15,058 bases of DNA from Candidatus Moraniibacteriota bacterium (GTDB lineage Bacteria > Patescibacteriota > Minisyncoccia > Moranbacterales > UBA9337). The notes under the pieces were generated by a model, which made no database searches, had not been told where the DNA came from, and saw only the letters and a list, made by a program, of their open reading frames with translations. This document shows positions 1-6,944 of the stretch, one piece after another; within the stretch, counting starts at the first letter, position 1; every line of letters starts with the position of its first letter. The position numbers and the translations under genes were made by a program. The stretch covers positions 242-15,299 of the forward strand of contig DOKP01000010.1 of NCBI GenBank assembly GCA_003510795.1, in the 5' to 3' direction.

Positions 1-47
1 CTACCAGTTCCTAAGACTGGCGTGTATACCAATTTCACCACCGCGGC
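1..47 (-). tRNA. tRNA-Leu(UAG), 5' part only
   Basis: The reverse strand begins GCCGCGGTGGTGAAATTGG, a typical tRNA-Leu start, continues through the D arm and reaches a complete anticodon arm: stem CCAGT/ACTGG around the 7-nt loop CTTAGGA. U33, anticodon UAG and G37 fit a leucine tRNA reading CUN codons. The long variable arm, T arm and acceptor 3' strand lie off the left edge, so integrity and an encoded CCA cannot be judged. Confidence 0.9.
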
Positions 48-150
48 AATTTTTAAAAAGTATTATATTAAATGACTAAATTTTACCTTTTTCAAAACAA
101 AATAATAATAAGCTATTTTTCTTAAAAAATCAAGAAGCGGAAGAATTTAA

Positions 151-280
151 CGTTATCATTTTAACATATTAACATTTTAGCACATAAAGGCAACGGTATT
201 GTTTTTGATACATGTTATTTATTGTAGAATGTTGTTAATGAAACATTAAAATGAAGTGTTAATATGTTAAAATGTTAACG
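151..280. repeat. 24-bp inverted repeat around an 82-nt spacer
   Basis: The arm at 151-174 (begins CGTTATCATTTTAAC) matches the reverse complement of 257-280 at 23 of 24 positions. The arms enclose an AT-rich spacer with no ORF. Each arm itself contains TTAACATATTAA-like self-complementary sequence. The element sits between the tRNA-Leu and the 100-residue gene and fills most of the gene-free stretch 48-292. It could be a small non-autonomous element next to a tRNA, or a cruciform/terminator-like structure; no target-site duplication is obvious. Confidence 0.6.
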
Positions 281-292
281 TGCTAGTACGAT

Positions 293-595
293 TTAGTTTG
301 AATTTAATATGGGCAGGATTCTTTCTGCTTCTGTTTTTAGAGCGCCTTCGTTTTCATATTCTCCATGATGACGTGTGTCATCTCCATAGGTTTCTTTTTT
401 TTGATCAAGATGAATGTTAATAATTAAAGTGAATGTATCCTGGACATGAGCATACATATGAAAACGGGGATAACCAGCGAGGGCGAGAGGGCGAATAAAA
501 CTCATTTCATTGCCAACGTGTTTTTGAAAAGAATAACCAGCCCTCCTTAGAAGGTTGGCAGGATTTTCTTGAAGACTTTCGATTTTTAGTTGCAT
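293..595 (-). CDS. conserved-looking hypothetical protein, 100 aa
   Basis: A leftward ORF with a balanced, globular-looking composition and no signal peptide or membrane segment. The N-terminus (MQLKIESLQENPANLLRRAG) looks like a helix; the middle is rich in aromatic and beta-prone residues (YPRFHMYAHV, TFTLIINIHL); the C-terminus is charged (EGALKTEAERIL) and probably helical. The ATG at 595 has no SD, as for the other core genes here. I do not recognise the family. The alternation resembles a small alpha/beta domain, possibly nucleic-acid associated, but that is a guess. It follows the CCA-adding enzyme gene in the same orientation with about 130 nt between, so it may be its distal partner or stand alone. 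Confidence 0.6.
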   Translation of the reverse strand: MQLKIESLQENPANLLRRAGYSFQKHVGNEMSFIRPLALAGYPRFHMYAHVQDTFTLIINIHLDQKKETYGDDTRHHGEYENEGALKTEAERILPILNSN

Positions 596-648
596 AAAAT
601 TTAGAATAGAAATTAATTGTCTTAAAATTATATTTATAAATTAAGCAC

Positions 649-712
649 CCCCTCTTTAATTCTCCTCCTGCGCCACCACTAAAGCTTAAGCGACACGCGG
701 TTAAAGAGAGGG
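649..712 (-). terminator. possible hairpin downstream of the CCA-adding enzyme gene
   Basis: CCTCTTTAA at about 651-659 pairs with TTAAAGAG at 701-708, extended by three C-G pairs past a bulged A. The loop is long (about 40 nt) and contains smaller self-complementary pieces. It lies just beyond the stop of the leftward cca gene. The sequence after it on the minus strand is A/T-rich but lacks a clear U-tract, so termination is only a possibility. Confidence 0.3.
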
Positions 713-729
713 AGAGGAGAAATGTGTAA

Positions 730-2217
730 TTATTTTACCCAATATTTATCTTTTATCTTTTTGTCATCATATTCTTTTTTTTCTTCAATTTTTTTCTTGG
801 CCAGAACTCTCAAATCCTCAATTTTTTCTTTATCTAATTTTGTGGCCCGGCGAGAAAGATATTTTTTATTATTCAAAGTCGCGTCATCAATCACTTCTGA
901 AAGTAGGATGTCTAAAATAGTCCCGATCTTTGGTCCTGGTTGAATTTTTAGTAGCGTTATTAGATTATCGCCGTTGATTTTTAATTGGCCAACAGAAATA
1001 GCATCAGCAGAAACTTTTTCTACTATATATTTAAAGTGTCTTAATTTATAAGGAACTGCTTTGGCGGTGCCACTTCCAAGTCTGTCTCCAATTCTAACAT
1101 CAATTAAGTCATTAATATTTTCCAAACCAACTTTTTGGATTACGCGACGCACTCCCTTTTCTCCAACCTCATCGACATTATAATAAAACATGTGGTTTTT
1201 AACAAGAAGAACAGTTTTATCGATAATTTTTTTTGGAAATTTTAATCTAGTTAAAATAGTTTCAACTTTCTTGGCGCTAATATGTTCATGACCGTAAAAA
1301 GTAGAAAATTCTCCTTCGCCTCTTTTGGAAGCGGGTTTGCCAATATCGTGCAAAAAAGTAGCTAGACGAACCTCTAGTTTTGCAGAGGGGCAAGTTTTCA
1401 AGCTAGCCAGAAGATGTTTATACACAGTGTTGTAAGGACCGTGGTAATGATGGCGGTTTTGTTTGACGTTGATAGTTTCATATATTTCCGGAATTATAGA
1501 TTGCATTAAACCGGTTTCTACTAATAAATCTACGCCTAAACTAGGATTATTGGATAAAATAATTTTTGCAAACTCATCACTTAATCTTTCGGGAGAGATG
1601 TGCTTTAAAAGATCCTTGTTTTTTACCAAGGCTTGAAAGGTTTTTTCTTCTATGTGCCAATTATTGGAAGAATCTTTTTTTAGCTGAGAGGCGAACCTGA
1701 TGGCACGTATCATTCGAAGGGCATCCTCATTAAATCTTTCATTGGCGTCACCCACAGCACGAATAATTTTATTTTTTAAATCAGTCTGTCCATCAAAAAA
1801 ATCAATAATTTTAAAATCTTTTTTATTAATTATTTCTAAAGCCATAGCATTTACAGTAAAATCTCGGCGCATCAAATCTTCTTCTAATTTTTTGGCAAAT
1901 TTAACTGCATCTGGCCTCCTTTTGTCAGAGTATGTGGATTCAATACGATAAGTAGTAATTTCAATATTGTCTTTACTTTCTGGGTTGTTTAAATATTTTT
2001 CAGGAACAAGAACTGTGCCGAATTGATTTTCATATTTTCCGTCGGGAAAAATTTCCAATATTTGAGCAGGAGTGGCATTAGTAGTGACATCCCAATCATT
2101 GGGTTTTTTATTTAAAAGCAAATCGCGCACACAGCCGCCGACAATAAAAGCTTCAAAGTTTTTTTCTTTGATTCTGGATAAGACTAATAATACTGTGGAA
2201 GGTATATTTTCTAACAT
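730..2217 (-). CDS. cca: CCA tRNA nucleotidyltransferase with HD domain
   Basis: 495 aa. It adds or repairs the 3'-CCA of tRNAs from CTP and ATP. Visible landmarks are the nucleotidyltransferase signature GGCVRDLLL (27-35), the metal-binding acidic pair in NDWDVTT (40-46), the RRDFTVNAMA motif (117-126), and the EDALRMIRAIRFASQL helix (164-179) of class II CCA/poly(A) polymerases. A C-terminal HD phosphohydrolase region follows, with ATFLHDIGKP at about 286-295 (H290, D291) and GHEHISA after it. The length suits a bacterial CCA enzyme with HD domain. A pure poly(A) polymerase is less likely given the HD domain. The ATG at 2217 has no SD. The gene begins 28 nt after tRNA-Arg in the same direction, so tRNA and enzyme may share a transcript. 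Confidence 0.95.
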   Translation of the reverse strand: MLENIPSTVLLVLSRIKEKNFEAFIVGGCVRDLLLNKKPNDWDVTTNATPAQILEIFPDGKYENQFGTVLVPEKYLNNPESKDNIEITTYRIESTYSDKRRPDAVKFAKKLEEDLMRRDFTVNAMALEIINKKDFKIIDFFDGQTDLKNKIIRAVGDANERFNEDALRMIRAIRFASQLKKDSSNNWHIEEKTFQALVKNKDLLKHISPERLSDEFAKIILSNNPSLGVDLLVETGLMQSIIPEIYETINVKQNRHHYHGPYNTVYKHLLASLKTCPSAKLEVRLATFLHDIGKPASKRGEGEFSTFYGHEHISAKKVETILTRLKFPKKIIDKTVLLVKNHMFYYNVDEVGEKGVRRVIQKVGLENINDLIDVRIGDRLGSGTAKAVPYKLRHFKYIVEKVSADAISVGQLKINGDNLITLLKIQPGPKIGTILDILLSEVIDDATLNNKKYLSRRATKLDKEKIEDLRVLAKKKIEEKKEYDDKKIKDKYWVK

Positions 2218-2245
2218 AATAAAAATAATTAAAGTCTTTGATGTT

Positions 2246-2320
2246 TGGTGCCCCCGGGAAGAATCGAACTTCCATTTAATCGTTAGGAGTGATTTGTTCT
2301 ATCCATTAAACTACAGGGGC
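2246..2320 (-). tRNA. tRNA-Arg(CCU) with encoded CCA
   Basis: All arms fold. Acceptor GCCCCTG pairs with CGGGGGC (one T-G wobble); D stem GTTT/GAAC; anticodon stem AATCA/CGATT (the 31-39 pair is A-C) around loop CTCCTAA, giving anticodon CCU with U33 and A37; T stem GGAAG/CTTCC with loop TTCGATT. Discriminator A is followed by CCA in the DNA, so the mature 3' end is encoded although the next gene is the CCA-adding enzyme. Confidence 0.95.
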
Positions 2321-2341
2321 AATTATTAATTTATTGAGAAT

Positions 2342-2363
2342 CCCTGCCTACCGGCAGGTAGGG
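2342..2363. repeat. CCTGCC/GGCAGG palindromic repeat
   Basis: A 22-nt near-palindrome (CCCTGCCTACC then GGCAGGTAGGG) with only an A-C and a G-T imperfection in the arms. The same word family appears in the insertion inside the broken tRNA at about 2491-2506 and in frame within yebC at 9758-9778, so it looks like a dispersed element. Next to it, GGAACT near 2363 and AGTTCC near 2386 can form a further stem. It lies between tRNA-Arg and the tRNA remnant. Confidence 0.65.
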
Positions 2364-2416
2364 AACTTAAATCTAGGGCTTAGGAGTTCCTTGTTCCCCG
2401 CCTGCCAGCGCCCATA

Positions 2417-2527
2417 TCCCGCAAAAAACTGAGCCTCACCCAAAATTGTTAGAGTGACTCGTTTTATTCATTTTAAATCATAGATGCTTAGGCAGTGGCG
2501 GGCAGGTATCCATTGAACTACGGGGGC
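2417..2527 (-). pseudogene. decayed tRNA-Arg gene interrupted in the D region
   Basis: From 2527 leftward, 21 nt (GCCCCCGTAGTTCAATGGATA as read on the minus strand, 2507-2527) match the start of tRNA-Arg(CCU) except for two bases. About 39 nt of unrelated sequence then intervene, beginning CCTGCCCGCCACTGCC. After that a recognisable anticodon-arm region returns (ACGAGTCACTCTAACAATTT, about 2444-2463), but its loop has lost one base (CTCTAA instead of CTCCTAA). The T arm is corrupted (GTGAGGCTCAGTTTTTT) and the acceptor 3' strand is degraded. It is probably a duplicate of the intact tRNA-Arg broken by an insertion. An intron is unlikely because the downstream half cannot fold. Confidence 0.75.
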
Positions 2528-2614
2528 AATTTAAGAATAATAACCTAATTTATAAGATAACATTATATAAAAAAAAAGAAAAGATATAAACGCGACGTGG
2601 CGCGTTCCTACTAC

Positions 2615-2643
2615 TGTACAGGTGAAAAATATTATGCTAAAAT
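2615..2643 (+). promoter_or_regulatory. putative promoter of the MBL-gyrA operon
   Basis: TGTACA at 2615-2620, a 17-nt spacer and TAAAAT at 2638-2643 preceded by TGC (extended -10). The same TGC-before-minus-10 with a 17-nt spacer occurs in three other promoters of this window. It would start transcription about 70 nt before the MBL gene. The rest of the 2530-2722 gap is A-rich, with a small AACGCG/CGCGTT stem at 2589-2606 and no gene. Confidence 0.5.
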
Positions 2644-2722
2644 AAAATGTAGATTAGAAATATAAAAAGAAAAATACAGACAATGTTTTTGTAATTGTTT
2701 GTGTTATTTCGTTGTTATAAAT

Positions 2723-3382
2723 ATGAATATTCAATATTATGGTCATTCTTGTTTTAAAATAACTACTAAATCAGAGGGTAAAAATACTGATGGGGTAGTT
2801 GCCTTTATTGATCCTTTTGATAAAAAAATCGGACTAAAACCGCCCCAAGGGAGGGCTGATGTGGTTTTTGTTTCACACCGTCAGCATAGTGATCACAATA
2901 ATGTGGAGGCATTAAAAGATAATCCGGTGGTGATTGATGCTCCAGGAGAATATTCAGTAAAAGGAATAAATGTTACTGGAATAGATTCTTTCCATGATGA
3001 TAAGGAGGGGGCTGAAAGAGGTAGAAATACAATTTTTGTTTTAGATACTGAAGATGTTAGAATTTGTCACCTAGGAGATTTGGGAGTAGATTTAACTGTG
3101 AAACAAATGGAGAAAATAGGAAATGTGGACATTTTAATGATTCCGGTCGGGGGAAAATATACCATAGACTCTAATCAGGCCGTTAAAATAGCTAAAAAAT
3201 TAAGTCCCTCCATGATAATTCCGATGCACTACAAAATGAACGGTATGAATCTGGATGTATCAGATGAAAAAGATTTTTGTAGTGAAATTGGAAATTGCCC
3301 AAAAGAAAAGGTAAATAAGATAACCTTAAAGAAAAAAGATCTTGAGGAAAAAAATATGGAAATTTTATTAATGAATATATAA
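2723..3382 (+). CDS. UlaG-like metallo-beta-lactamase-fold hydrolase
   Basis: 219 aa from the chosen ATG at 2723; an upstream in-frame ATG at 2699 would add eight hydrophobic residues before the usual MNIQYYGHSCF family start. The MBL fold is shown by GHSCF (7-11), IDPF (29-32), the metal-site loop SHRQHSDHNN (51-60), HLGDLG (116-121, ligand D119), the IPVGGKYTID strand (140-149) and PMHY (H169). The substrate is unknown; relatives are loosely annotated as L-ascorbate-metabolism or generic Zn-dependent hydrolases. The usual HxHxDH motif reads H-R-Q-H-S-D-H here, one residue longer between the first two histidines. It is the first gene of a tight operon: the next gene starts 5 nt after the stop. 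There is no SD. Confidence 0.85.
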   Translation: MNIQYYGHSCFKITTKSEGKNTDGVVAFIDPFDKKIGLKPPQGRADVVFVSHRQHSDHNNVEALKDNPVVIDAPGEYSVKGINVTGIDSFHDDKEGAERGRNTIFVLDTEDVRICHLGDLGVDLTVKQMEKIGNVDILMIPVGGKYTIDSNQAVKIAKKLSPSMIIPMHYKMNGMNLDVSDEKDFCSEIGNCPKEKVNKITLKKKDLEEKNMEILLMNI

Positions 3383-3386
3383 AAAT

Positions 3387-3677
3387 ATGAGCTTAATGGA
3401 TAAAATCGAAGAAATCCGCCAGAAACCAGAACACGAAAAAATCAGATATGTCTGGGGAATGGTAGCGATATGTATGTTCTTTGTTATTTTTATTTGGATT
3501 TTTTCTTTTAAGAGTATGTTTAGAGGAAATGAAAGTGTAAATAGTGGAACAGACCCGGCAAGCGGATTGGAAAAAATAGAAGACAATTCAGATTTAACTA
3601 ACAGTAATGCAGAAAATAATAATGTTCAGGAGAATCAATTTGACGGCGGAAACAGTAATCCGGAAAACACTAAATAA
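3387..3677 (+). CDS. small single-pass membrane protein, 96 aa
   Basis: A cytoplasmic charged N-terminus (MDKIEEIRQKPEHEKIRYVW) is followed by one hydrophobic helix at about 22-41 (VWGMVAICMFFVIFIWIFSF), and then a low-complexity Asn/Glu/Ser-rich tail of about 50 residues that should lie outside or in the periplasm-like space. The positive residues before the helix support N-in topology. Function is unknown; from general familiarity, similar one-TM proteins with an RQKPEH-like start occur in CPR genomes, but I cannot confirm this here. It is squeezed between the MBL gene (5-nt gap) and gyrA (42-nt gap) and is surely co-transcribed with them. No SD is visible. Confidence 0.8.
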   Translation: MSLMDKIEEIRQKPEHEKIRYVWGMVAICMFFVIFIWIFSFKSMFRGNESVNSGTDPASGLEKIEDNSDLTNSNAENNNVQENQFDGGNSNPENTK

Positions 3678-3719
3678 ATAATAAAATTATTTAAAATATT
3701 TTTTAATATTTCACATAAA

Positions 3720-6167
3720 ATGGAAAAAGAAAACATTAAAGACAAAGGAGTTCAAAGACAAGCTATTGTTAAAGAAGTGCAGCAGTCATATTTGGATTAT
3801 GCTATGAGCGTTATTGTAGCTAGAGCTTTACCGGATGTGCGCGATGGATTAAAACCGGTGCACCGTAGAATTCTTTATTCTATGTGGAAGACTGGGCTAA
3901 GGTCTAGTGCTAAATTTAGAAAGTCTGCGACGGTAGTCGGAGAGGTGTTAGGAAAGTATCATCCGCACGGAGATACAGCGGTTTATGATACGATGGTGAG
4001 AATGGCTCAGGATTTTTCTTTACGCTATCCACTTATTTGGGGTCAGGGAAATTTCGGATCCATGGATGGAGATAACGCGGCGGCTTACCGTTATACTGAA
4101 GCAAAATTGAAAAGAATTGCCGAAGAAATGCTAGTAGATATCGAGAAAGATACTGTGGATTTTGTGCCTAATTTTGACGGAGTGCATAAGGAGCCCACAG
4201 TTTTACCAGCTAAATTACCTAATTTACTCTTAAATGGTTCAATGGGTATAGCGGTGGGAATGGCCACTAACATCCCTCCGCATAATTTAAATGAGTTAGT
4301 CGATGCCACCATTCATCTGATTGATAATCCAAAAGCTAGTGTGGACGATTTATTGGAATTTGTAAAAGGACCTGATTTTCCAACTGGGGGAGTAATTTAT
4401 GATCAAAAAAGCATTCGCGAAGCCTATATTAATGGAAGAGGAGGAATTACCACTCGAGCTAAAGCGGCTATCGTGGAAGCTAAAAATGGAGGACATCAAA
4501 TAATAGTCTCAGAGATAACTTATCTAACTAATAAATCATCTTTACTTGAAAAAATAGCTCTTTTGGTTAAAGAACAAAAAATTCAAGGCATTAAAGGTTT
4601 AAGAGATGAGTCCAACAAAGATGGAGTAAGAATTGTAGTGGAGCTAAAAAAGGATTCTTACCCAGAAAAAGTTTTAAATAAGCTTTATTCCTTAACTGAT
4701 CTACAAAAGAATTTTAATGTTAATATGTTAGCTTTGGTAGATGGTATTGATCCACAAGTAATGAATTTGAAATCAATGCTGGAATATTATGTAATTCATC
4801 GTGAACAAGTGGTTACACGTCGAACTCAATATGATTTACAAAAAGCTAAGGATAGAGCGCATATCTTAGAGGGTCTCAAAAAAGCGCTTGACCATATTGA
4901 TGAAGTCATTGAAACGATTAAAAAATCAAAAACTCGAGCCGATGCTCATATTAACTTAATCAAGAGGTTTAAATTTTCCGAAAGACAAACTGAAGCTATT
5001 TTAGAAATGAAACTGCAAACTTTAGCAGGCTTGGAAAGGAAAAAAATCGAAGATGAGTTGAAAGAAAAGAAAATCATAATTGCTAAACTTGAGGCAATCT
5101 TAAAAAGTCGAACAAAATTAATGGGAATTGTTAAGACTGAGCTTCTTGAAGTAAAAGATCAATATGGTGACGAGCGAAAGACTAGGGTAATCAAGGGAAA
5201 GATAGGGGAATTTAAACAAGAAGATTTAGTGGCCAATGAAGAGTCCATTATCACACTTTCTCAGAGTGGTTATGTAAAAAGAATGAGTCCGGATGCTTAC
5301 AAAACTCAAAAAAGAGGAGGCAAGGGAGTAATTGGCGCTAATATTAAAGAAGATGATATTATTTCTCAGGTTTACGCTGTAATGGCTCATGATAATCTAT
5401 TATTCTTTACTGATAGCGGAAAAGTTTTTCAAACTAAAGCTTTTGAAATTCCAGAATCCACTCGAACTTCCAGAGGACAAGCCTTGGTAAACTTCTTGCA
5501 ATTATCTTCCGGAGAAAAAGTGACTGAAATGGTAGCCTTCAATAAAGATGATGGATTCAAATTTTTCTTTATGGCTACAGAGGAGGGTAATGTTAAAAAA
5601 GTTAAAATTGAGGAATTTGAAAATGTGCGTAGAAGCGGTTTAATCGCGATTAATCTTAGCAAGGAAGATAAATTAAGCTGGGTCAAGCTCACCACTGGCA
5701 CAGATGAGATAGTAATGGCGACTTCCGGTGGTCAGGCTATTCGCTTTAAAGAATCTGATGTGCGTGCCATGGGTCGAGGAGCCGGCGGAGTACGCGGAGT
5801 AAGACTTAAAAAAGAAGATCGCGTAATTGGAGTGGATGCTGTTTTTAAAGGCCAAAAAGGTAACCAGTTGATGGTGATTAGCGAAAATGGTTATGGTAAA
5901 AGAAGCGATCTAAAGCTTTATAAGATTCAAAAAAGAGGCGGAAGCGGAATTAAAACTGCCAGTGTGACTTCTAAGACTGGTAAACTAGTTGGAGGAAGGA
6001 TTGTAAACGCTGATGAGATCGAAAGTGATCTATTCGTTACTTCTACCAAAGGTCAAATTATTCGAATCCCGCTTAAGAGTATTTCTGTTTTGGGCCGAGC
6101 CACTCAAGGCGTGCGCATAATGAATATGAAAAACGGGGATAAAGTCGGGGCTTCAACGATTATATAG
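3720..6167 (+). CDS. gyrA: DNA gyrase subunit A
   Basis: 815 aa, full length. GyrA forms A2B2 gyrase with GyrB, cuts DNA through an active-site tyrosine and introduces negative supercoils using ATP bound by GyrB. The N-terminal winged-helix/tower region carries ALPDVRDGLKPVHRRIL (36-52) and the quinolone-determining loop HPHGDTAVYD (81-90; T86 and D90 correspond to E. coli S83 and D87). The catalytic tyrosine is Y125 in YRYTEAKL, after R124. The coiled coil and C gate follow. The C-terminal beta-pinwheel has the GyrA-box QKRGGKG at 530-536, which marks gyrase rather than topoisomerase IV, and a second degenerate box QKRGGSG at 737-743. gyrB is not in the window. The start is ATG 3720, without an SD. 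Confidence 0.97.
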   Translation: MEKENIKDKGVQRQAIVKEVQQSYLDYAMSVIVARALPDVRDGLKPVHRRILYSMWKTGLRSSAKFRKSATVVGEVLGKYHPHGDTAVYDTMVRMAQDFSLRYPLIWGQGNFGSMDGDNAAAYRYTEAKLKRIAEEMLVDIEKDTVDFVPNFDGVHKEPTVLPAKLPNLLLNGSMGIAVGMATNIPPHNLNELVDATIHLIDNPKASVDDLLEFVKGPDFPTGGVIYDQKSIREAYINGRGGITTRAKAAIVEAKNGGHQIIVSEITYLTNKSSLLEKIALLVKEQKIQGIKGLRDESNKDGVRIVVELKKDSYPEKVLNKLYSLTDLQKNFNVNMLALVDGIDPQVMNLKSMLEYYVIHREQVVTRRTQYDLQKAKDRAHILEGLKKALDHIDEVIETIKKSKTRADAHINLIKRFKFSERQTEAILEMKLQTLAGLERKKIEDELKEKKIIIAKLEAILKSRTKLMGIVKTELLEVKDQYGDERKTRVIKGKIGEFKQEDLVANEESIITLSQSGYVKRMSPDAYKTQKRGGKGVIGANIKEDDIISQVYAVMAHDNLLFFTDSGKVFQTKAFEIPESTRTSRGQALVNFLQLSSGEKVTEMVAFNKDDGFKFFFMATEEGNVKKVKIEEFENVRRSGLIAINLSKEDKLSWVKLTTGTDEIVMATSGGQAIRFKESDVRAMGRGAGGVRGVRLKKEDRVIGVDAVFKGQKGNQLMVISENGYGKRSDLKLYKIQKRGGSGIKTASVTSKTGKLVGGRIVNADEIESDLFVTSTKGQIIRIPLKSISVLGRATQGVRIMNMKNGDKVGASTII

Positions 6168-6203
6168 AACATAGAACATATAGCATGGAACATGAAGTAT
6201 AGA

Positions 6204-6254
6204 AATAAAAATACAAAAAGATGATTTTAGGGTCATCTTTTTTGTATTTTTATT
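6204..6254. terminator. long bidirectional terminator after gyrA
   Basis: A 21-nt left arm (6204-6224, ending AAAAAGATGA) pairs with 6233-6254 (TCATCTTTTTTGTA...) almost perfectly, with one extra T, around the 8-nt loop TTTTAGGG. The T-rich right arm serves the gyrA operon and the A-rich left arm gives a U-tract for transcripts arriving from the right. Confidence 0.85.
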
Positions 6255-6262
6255 AAATTACT

Positions 6263-6298
6263 AAAAAATCCAGCGCCAAGATAGGTTTTGGATTTTTT
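6263..6298 (-). terminator. second terminator hairpin, for the leftward TrmB operon
   Basis: AAAAAATCCA at 6263-6272 pairs with TGGATTTTTT at 6289-6298. The loop holds CCAA/TTGG, which can extend or compete. On the minus strand the stem ends in a U-rich tract just past the stop of the 206-residue gene. Confidence 0.65.
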
Positions 6299-6314
6299 TG
6301 GAAAAGTAGATTAT

Positions 6315-6935
6315 TTAGATCATAAAAACTATATCATCATCACCCGCTGAATTGTTATTTACTGAACAAGCAGGAAAGGCGGTTATGGCGAAAAATGGTA
6401 GTTGCTTGGTTTCGACAATTTCCACACAAATCATTCTCGTAGACTGCAACTCTATTTCAGAAACAATATTAATCATAATATTGTCCTCACCTACACATTT
6501 GCTTCGTAGAGCCGCTTTTGTTCTTTTCCTATCTTCAACACTTAGTTTGTCTATTGATATGCAATTCATATCTCCTACCGGGCAATCATACTCAAATGAA
6601 AAGCTAGTTAAGCTTCTCTCTTCTTCGTCCACCCAGCGGATTTCATTTTTTAAATCTAGTTCTCTGAATTTTTCTTTGATCAACTTTAGCAGCTTTCTTG
6701 GATTTTCTATACCAACAATATTTTTATAGAATTTTGTACCGATTGTTTCTAGAGCATATTTAATATCATCTGGGGAGATGTATGCAGCAATAAATTTTTC
6801 TTGAGAATAATCCCAATACCAATAATGTTTATTTATCAAACTTTTTTTATAAGTATCTTTCACAAATGCAAAATGGCGCAGAATGTGAAATTCATTAGTG
6901 GGATTAATGATGGCAAGTTTTTCTAATTTATTCAT
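6315..6935 (-). CDS. hypothetical protein, 206 aa, in the TrmB operon
   Basis: A cytoplasmic-looking protein with no signal or membrane segment. The N-terminal half is helical and aromatic-rich (HYWYWDYSQEKFIAAYIS, 37-54). The C-terminal half seems to be a compact alpha/beta module with VGDMNCISID (120-129), LSVEDRKRTK (131-140), VGEDNIMINIV (148-158) and the beta segment MICVEIVETKQLPFFAITAFP (168-188). The closing strand LPFFAITAFP loosely recalls barnase/RelE-like RNase folds, but no catalytic set can be assigned, so function is unknown. Its ATG lies 9 nt after the TrmB stop in the same direction, so the two are co-transcribed. No SD is seen. Confidence 0.75.
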   Translation of the reverse strand: MNKLEKLAIINPTNEFHILRHFAFVKDTYKKSLINKHYWYWDYSQEKFIAAYISPDDIKYALETIGTKFYKNIVGIENPRKLLKLIKEKFRELDLKNEIRWVDEEERSLTSFSFEYDCPVGDMNCISIDKLSVEDRKRTKAALRSKCVGEDNIMINIVSEIELQSTRMICVEIVETKQLPFFAITAFPACSVNNNSAGDDDIVFMI

Positions 6936-6944
6936 AGAAGTTTT

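Noticed and set aside
2072..2329. Rightward ORF of 85 codons
   Set aside because: It reads antisense through cca and the tRNA-Arg; its end (CPREESNFHL) is the well-known translation artefact of a tRNA gene.
2417..2527. Intron-containing tRNA-Arg
   Set aside because: The interruption is in the D region, is too short for a group I intron, and the T arm and acceptor 3' strand cannot form even if it is removed.
2589..2606. AACGCG/CGCGTT hairpin as a terminator
   Set aside because: No U-tract on the rightward strand and no gene ends there on either strand; it probably reflects chance or a minor structure.
3975..3992. Quinolone-resistance substitution in GyrA (T86)
   Set aside because: Thr at this position is the natural residue in many bacteria, so resistance cannot be inferred.
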